From contig JBDTSW010000019.1 in NCBI GenBank assembly GCA_039930945.1, forward strand, positions 1-25,226: a DNA stretch of 25,226 nucleotides, written 5' to 3'. Source of the DNA: JBDTSW01 sp039930945 (GTDB lineage: Bacteria > Actinomycetota > Thermoleophilia > Solirubrobacterales > 70-9). The position numbers were made by a program, and so were the translations under genes. The notes below the pieces were generated by a model that was not told where the DNA came from, ran no database searches, and saw nothing but the letters and a program-made list of their open reading frames with translations. The first letter of the stretch is position 1. Every line of letters begins with the position of its first letter. This document shows, piece after piece, positions 22,115 to 25,226 of the stretch.

Positions 22115-23110
22115 TCAGCGCGTCGCCAGCTCGTAGTCCAGTTCGGCGAGCAGGTCGCCCGCGACCCGCTCGTAGGCGGCGACGTCCTCCTCTGACATCT
22201 CTCGCTTCCAGCGGCCGACGCGGTCGGCCTGGGGCGGCTCGCTGGCGAGGGCGTGGCTGGCGATCCGCGCCGCGGCGGGCTGGGCGCGGCCGCCGGGCTT
22301 GGCCAGGTCGCGGGCCTTCTCCTCCAGGCGCACGGCGGCGCCCTCGTGGTAGGCCAGCATCGCCGGGTCGAAGTCGAGCTCGATGAAGTCGCAGAGCTTG
22401 CGGAGGGTGCCCTCGGTCTCGAGGATCAGGTCTTCGTAGAAGACCTCGGCGTAGTTGTCCATGTTGCGTGACTGGTAACGAGCCCAGCCCACCCGCTTGC
22501 GCCAGAGCTCGGCGGCTTCGGTGATCGTGCTGGGACCGAAGTTCAGCGGGATGACCGACAGGGCCACGTCGCGGCCGTCGCGGATCGTGTGCACGAAGCG
22601 TGCCTCCGGCAGCACCCGCTGGATCCGCCGCGTCTGGCGGAGGTACCCGGGGGTCTTGTCGCCCCAGCGGGTCTTGCCCTGCTGTTCGGCGTAGAGCGTG
22701 TAGAAGGCGCGGACCGCGTCGGCGGCGTTGAGCGGATCGATTGCCTCGAAGCGCCGGCGCAGCTCGTCGGCATCAAGGCCGAAGTCCCCCCAGCGGGCGT
22801 GTCCGGTGACGATGCCGGCCAGCTCGTCCGCGTTCACGGGGCCCTCGATGCAGCGAACGATTACGTCGGGGACGAAGTGGGTCTCGGAGGGGATCGCCAT
22901 CTGCGGGTGGGCGTCCAGCATCAGCCGCAGCAGCGTCGTGCCGGAGCGGGTGGCGCCGCAGATGAAGGGAGCGGGCGGCCCGGGCGGGGCCCCGTGGATG
23001 CGGTGCCGGGCGCGGTGCAGGCGCCAGCGCCGGCGCAGGCGGTCGAGGCGGCGGCGCTGGCGGCCGATCAGCGAGAGCTGGTGCTTGCGCCGCTGGGCTG
23101 CCTCGCTCAC
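22115..23110 (-). CDS. Sulfotransferase, Sulfotransfer_3-like (paralogue 3)
   Basis: The 331-residue protein has an Arg-rich, lysine-poor N-terminal arm (residues ~8-37). It then has FICGATRSGTTLLRLMLDAH (PAPS 5' loop), AIPSETHFVPDVI, WGDKTPGYL, and the 3'-phosphate motif RFVHTIRDGRDVALSV. It ends with the paralogue block WKREMSEEDVAAYERVAGDL. It is closest in layout to the sulfotransferases at 17433-18350 and 24257-25210. The start is GTG 23110, which overlaps the TGA of the glycosyltransferase gene as GTGA, implying translational coupling. The acceptor is unknown; partnership with the glycosyltransferase suggests a glycan. Confidence 0.92.
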   Translation of the reverse strand: MSEAAQRRKHQLSLIGRQRRRLDRLRRRWRLHRARHRIHGAPPGPPAPFICGATRSGTTLLRLMLDAHPQMAIPSETHFVPDVIVRCIEGPVNADELAGIVTGHARWGDFGLDADELRRRFEAIDPLNAADAVRAFYTLYAEQQGKTRWGDKTPGYLRQTRRIQRVLPEARFVHTIRDGRDVALSVIPLNFGPSTITEAAELWRKRVGWARYQSRNMDNYAEVFYEDLILETEGTLRKLCDFIELDFDPAMLAYHEGAAVRLEEKARDLAKPGGRAQPAAARIASHALASEPPQADRVGRWKREMSEEDVAAYERVAGDLLAELDYELATR

Positions 23111-24234
23111 GCGGGCCGGTCCTCGAGCAGCGCGCCGATGCCCTCCACGGTGTGGGTCCAGGAGCGCTCGCCGTCGCGCAGCGCGAGCTGCCCCTCGCCG
23201 AGTCGGCGCCGCAGCTCCGGATCGGCAAGGCGCTCGATCGCCGTGGTCAGGTCGCCGACGTCGGGGGTGTGCACCGGTATCCCCGAACGGGTGGTCTCGC
23301 CGTCGGTCGTCGAGCCCACCAGCAGCCCGTTGACCTCGTCGGTGATCGCCTCGTTCAGGGGCGGGTCGTCGTTGGTGATCACCGGCATCCCGAACGCCAT
23401 CGACTCGTACAGGGGCAGCCCCAGCCCCTCCCAGCGTGCGGGGGCGACGCAGACGTCGTTGGCGGCAAAGCCCCGCAGATGGTCGGCGGTCGCCTCGTCG
23501 TCGACCAGGATCTCGATCCGCCGGTCGTCCCTGGCGGCCCGGCGCACGGGTCGCAGCTGCTTGCGCTTGACCTGGGTCTTGACCAGCAGGCGGACGTCGG
23601 GGTTCGTGGTCCCGGTGAAGGCCTCGATCACCGGCTCGATCGGCTTGCGATGCCCGAGGAAGCCGCCGGGGAAGACGAATCGAACAACATCACCCGCCAC
23701 CTCCTCCGCTTCGCGTCCGGGGGTGCGGGCTGCAAGCTTGGCGTCGCCGACGGCGACCAGCTCGGGGTGACATCCCCAGGTCACATAGGGGCTGGAGATC
23801 CCCATCTCGGCGTAGCGCGCCTGCTCGGCGCGGGTGAACGAGTAGACGACGTCGTAGGCCGACCTGGCGTCCTCGACGTGCTCCGGTGAGAAGTGCTCCC
23901 AGACGAAGCGCCCGATCGTCCGCACGCCGTGCTCGCGCAGCCGACGGATCTCGTCGAACTGGTAGTTCTGGTCACAGAAGACGACCTCGATCCCGTTCGC
24001 GGCGACCCAGGCCTCGTACTCGTCGCCGGGGATCTCGTAGCTGGAGCCCTCGGTCACCCCCGGCTGGTCCCAGACGTCGTCGCTCGACAGCGCCCCCGGC
24101 ATCGGTCCTCGCTCCTTCTTCGGCCGGGCAAGGATGAAGGTCTGGTGGCCGAGCTCGTCGAGGGCGGAGCGCAGGTAGCGGGCAACGACCGGCTGGCCGC
24201 GGTTGAACCACTTCGTGACCACGCCAATCCTCAC
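23107..24234 (-). CDS. GT-B glycosyltransferase (GT4-like)
   Basis: The 375-residue protein should transfer a sugar from a nucleotide donor in the cytoplasm. The N-terminal acceptor domain begins MRIGVVTKWFNRGQPVVARY. The interdomain strand FVFPGGFLGHRKPIEPVIEAF starts the donor domain. APARWEGLGLPLYESMAFGMPVI carries the E-x7-E pattern of GT4-like retaining enzymes, followed by NEAITDEVNGLLV. The start is GTG 24234, with GGAGGAGG (24245-24252 on the plus strand as its complement) 10 nt upstream. The GTG overlaps the stop of a 9-codon mini-ORF as GTGA, and its own stop overlaps the next sulfotransferase start in the same way. Donor and acceptor cannot be predicted. Confidence 0.9.
   Translation of the reverse strand: MRIGVVTKWFNRGQPVVARYLRSALDELGHQTFILARPKKERGPMPGALSSDDVWDQPGVTEGSSYEIPGDEYEAWVAANGIEVVFCDQNYQFDEIRRLREHGVRTIGRFVWEHFSPEHVEDARSAYDVVYSFTRAEQARYAEMGISSPYVTWGCHPELVAVGDAKLAARTPGREAEEVAGDVVRFVFPGGFLGHRKPIEPVIEAFTGTTNPDVRLLVKTQVKRKQLRPVRRAARDDRRIEILVDDEATADHLRGFAANDVCVAPARWEGLGLPLYESMAFGMPVITNDDPPLNEAITDEVNGLLVGSTTDGETTRSGIPVHTPDVGDLTTAIERLADPELRRRLGEGQLALRDGERSWTHTVEGIGALLEDRPA
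23700..23723. repeat. 24-bp exact repeat, copy 1 (inside the glycosyltransferase gene)
   Basis: This 24-bp stretch is identical to 24268-24291 in the neighbouring sulfotransferase gene and is read in the same frame, encoding PGREAEE in both proteins. Confidence 0.8.
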
Positions 24235-24260
24235 GGGCCCGTCGCCTCCTCCGGAATCAC
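24231..24260 (-). CDS. 9-codon mini-ORF linking sulfotransferase and glycosyltransferase genes
   Basis: The frame GTG ATT CCG GAG GAG GCG ACG, then GGC CCG TGA, encodes MIPEEATGP. Its GTG overlaps the stop of the upstream sulfotransferase (GTGA), and its TGA overlaps the GTG of the glycosyltransferase (GTGA). A GGAGGAGG sits 7 nt before its start, the same spacing as for the sulfotransferase at 25210. It may relay ribosomes between the two genes, or it may be a remnant. Translation is not demonstrated. Confidence 0.35.
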   Translation of the reverse strand: MIPEEATGP

Positions 24261-25210
24261 TCCGCCGCCTCCTCCGCTTCGCGTCCGGGGGCGCCGGGGT
24301 CTGTGGCAGGCTCGCCGACGGGGTATCCGAGCTCCGCCAGCAGGTCGCCGGCCTCGGCCTCGAAGGCCGCCCGGTCTTCCACGCTCATCTCGGTTCGCCA
24401 GGCATAGACCTTGTCGCGCTGCGGCGGCGCGGCGGTGAGCGCGTGCTTGGCCTGGCGGTGGCCGGCCTCGCGCGCGCCCTTGCCCTCCTTGGCGGGCAGC
24501 GACTGGTCCATCTCGCGCAGCCGATCGGAGGCGCGCTCGTGGTAGTCGAGCATCCCCGGCTCGAACTCCAGCCCGCAGTGGGCGCATACCCGGCGAAGGG
24601 TCGGCTCGGTGTCGGTGACGAGATCCTCGTAGCGGACCTCCAGGTAATGGCCCGCCCGCTGGCCCTGCTCGCGGCCGTCGGAGATCCAGCGCTCCCACTG
24701 GCTCGCCCAGGCTGCGATCGGGCGGGCCCCGGCTCCCGCCCGCTGACGCCAGCGGCGGCGCGAGAGGGCGACGTCGCGCCCGTCGCGGAGCAGGTGGACG
24801 AAGCGGGCCTCCGGCAGCGTGCGGGCGATCCGCGCGATGTGGAGCAGGTAGTCGGGCGTCTTGTCGCCCCACCGGGGCTTGCCCTGCGACTCGGCGTAGA
24901 GCTCATAGAAAGCGCGCAATGCGCGCCTGGCGTTGGTGTGGCCCTCGGCGTTGGCCATCCGCTCGCGCAGCGCCTCGTCGTCGAGGTGGAAGTCCTGCCA
25001 GCGGCGACCGGCGGTGAGCACCGCGGTCAGCTCCTCCGCCGTCGGCTTGCGGTTCCGGTCCTTGCGGATCTGACGCGCGGCCTGGATCACGTCGACGATG
25101 AAATGCGTCTCCGGTGGAATCGCCAGCTCGGAGTGGGCGTCGAGCATCATTCGCAGCAGGGTGGTGCCGGATCCCGGGTTGGCGACGATGAACGGGGCGC
25201 CCAAGATCAC
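24257..25210 (-). CDS. Sulfotransferase, Sulfotransfer_3-like (paralogue 4)
   Basis: The 317-residue protein begins almost directly with the PAPS loop, FIVANPGSGTTLLRMMLDAH (residues 7-26). The arginine found in the paralogues' RSGTT is Gly here. IPPETHFIVDVI, WGDKTPDYLLH and RFVHLLRDGRDVALSR follow, and the C-terminal block is WRTEMSVEDRAAFEAEAGDLL. The tail ends APGREAEEAAE. The start is GTG 25210, overlapping the stop of a partial upstream gene as GTGA. GGAGGAGG lies 7 nt upstream, inside that gene's last codons. It heads a coupled chain with the mini-ORF, the glycosyltransferase and paralogue 3. The acceptor is unknown. Confidence 0.9.
   Translation of the reverse strand: MILGAPFIVANPGSGTTLLRMMLDAHSELAIPPETHFIVDVIQAARQIRKDRNRKPTAEELTAVLTAGRRWQDFHLDDEALRERMANAEGHTNARRALRAFYELYAESQGKPRWGDKTPDYLLHIARIARTLPEARFVHLLRDGRDVALSRRRWRQRAGAGARPIAAWASQWERWISDGREQGQRAGHYLEVRYEDLVTDTEPTLRRVCAHCGLEFEPGMLDYHERASDRLREMDQSLPAKEGKGAREAGHRQAKHALTAAPPQRDKVYAWRTEMSVEDRAAFEAEAGDLLAELGYPVGEPATDPGAPGREAEEAAE
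24268..24291. repeat. 24-bp exact repeat, copy 2 (sulfotransferase C-terminus)
   Basis: Identical to 23700-23723; it encodes PGREAEE near the end of paralogue 4. The GGAGGAGG within it also sits at Shine-Dalgarno distance from the mini-ORF start. Confidence 0.8.
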
Positions 25211-25226
25211 TCCACCGCCTCCTCCG
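25207..25226 (-). CDS. Partial gene, last five codons and stop only
   Basis: The reverse strand reads GAG GAG GCG GTG GAG TGA, giving a C-terminus EEAVE that overlaps the next gene's GTG. The tail nearly matches the EEAAE end of paralogue 4, with 19 of 21 bases shared around the junction (25206-25226 versus 24256-24276). It could be the end of another sulfotransferase copy. Too little is present to identify it. Confidence 0.4.

Overview
The window is about 70% GC and densely coded. TTG and GTG starts, four-base start/stop overlaps and lone AbiEi/DUF559 genes point to a high-GC actinobacterium, most likely of the Thermoleophilia/Solirubrobacterales type. That placement is inferred from style and gene content, not from a marker gene.

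Region 1 (1-2707), thiamine thiazole synthesis. A partial thiE runs leftward off the edge. Diverging from it, a TPP riboswitch precedes thiO-thiS-thiG, whose reading frames overlap.

Region 2 (2738-13710), a run of genes all on the minus strand. In transcription order these are purL, purF, a RecQ-family helicase, purN, purH, a PhzF-family isomerase, tRNA-Lys(UUU), an AbiEi-like/DUF559 putative nuclease and a phosphoesterase-ligase (LigD-type) protein. The purine genes cover the first PRPP-dependent step (PurF), GAR formylation (PurN), FGAM synthesis (PurL) and the last two steps to IMP (PurH). purS and purQ are not in the window. The DUF559 gene is bracketed by two related hairpin repeats that overlap its first and last codons.

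Region 3 (13930-25226), an accessory region of surface or secreted functions. It holds a signal-anchored sulfatase, a divergent heparinase II/III-like lipoprotein, four sulfotransferases and a GT-B glycosyltransferase. It also holds an unrecognised Cys-containing secreted protein fused in frame behind a 5'-truncated dihydrofolate-reductase-like fragment, and a secreted protein made of three ~130-residue repeats. Taken together this looks like a locus for making, sulfating and trimming a sulfated glycan. The sulfotransferase and glycosyltransferase genes at the right edge are chained by GTGA overlaps, including a 9-codon mini-ORF.

No CRISPR array, rRNA, transposase or integrase was seen. No gene-free stretch exceeds 300 bp; the longest, 13711-13929, is described.
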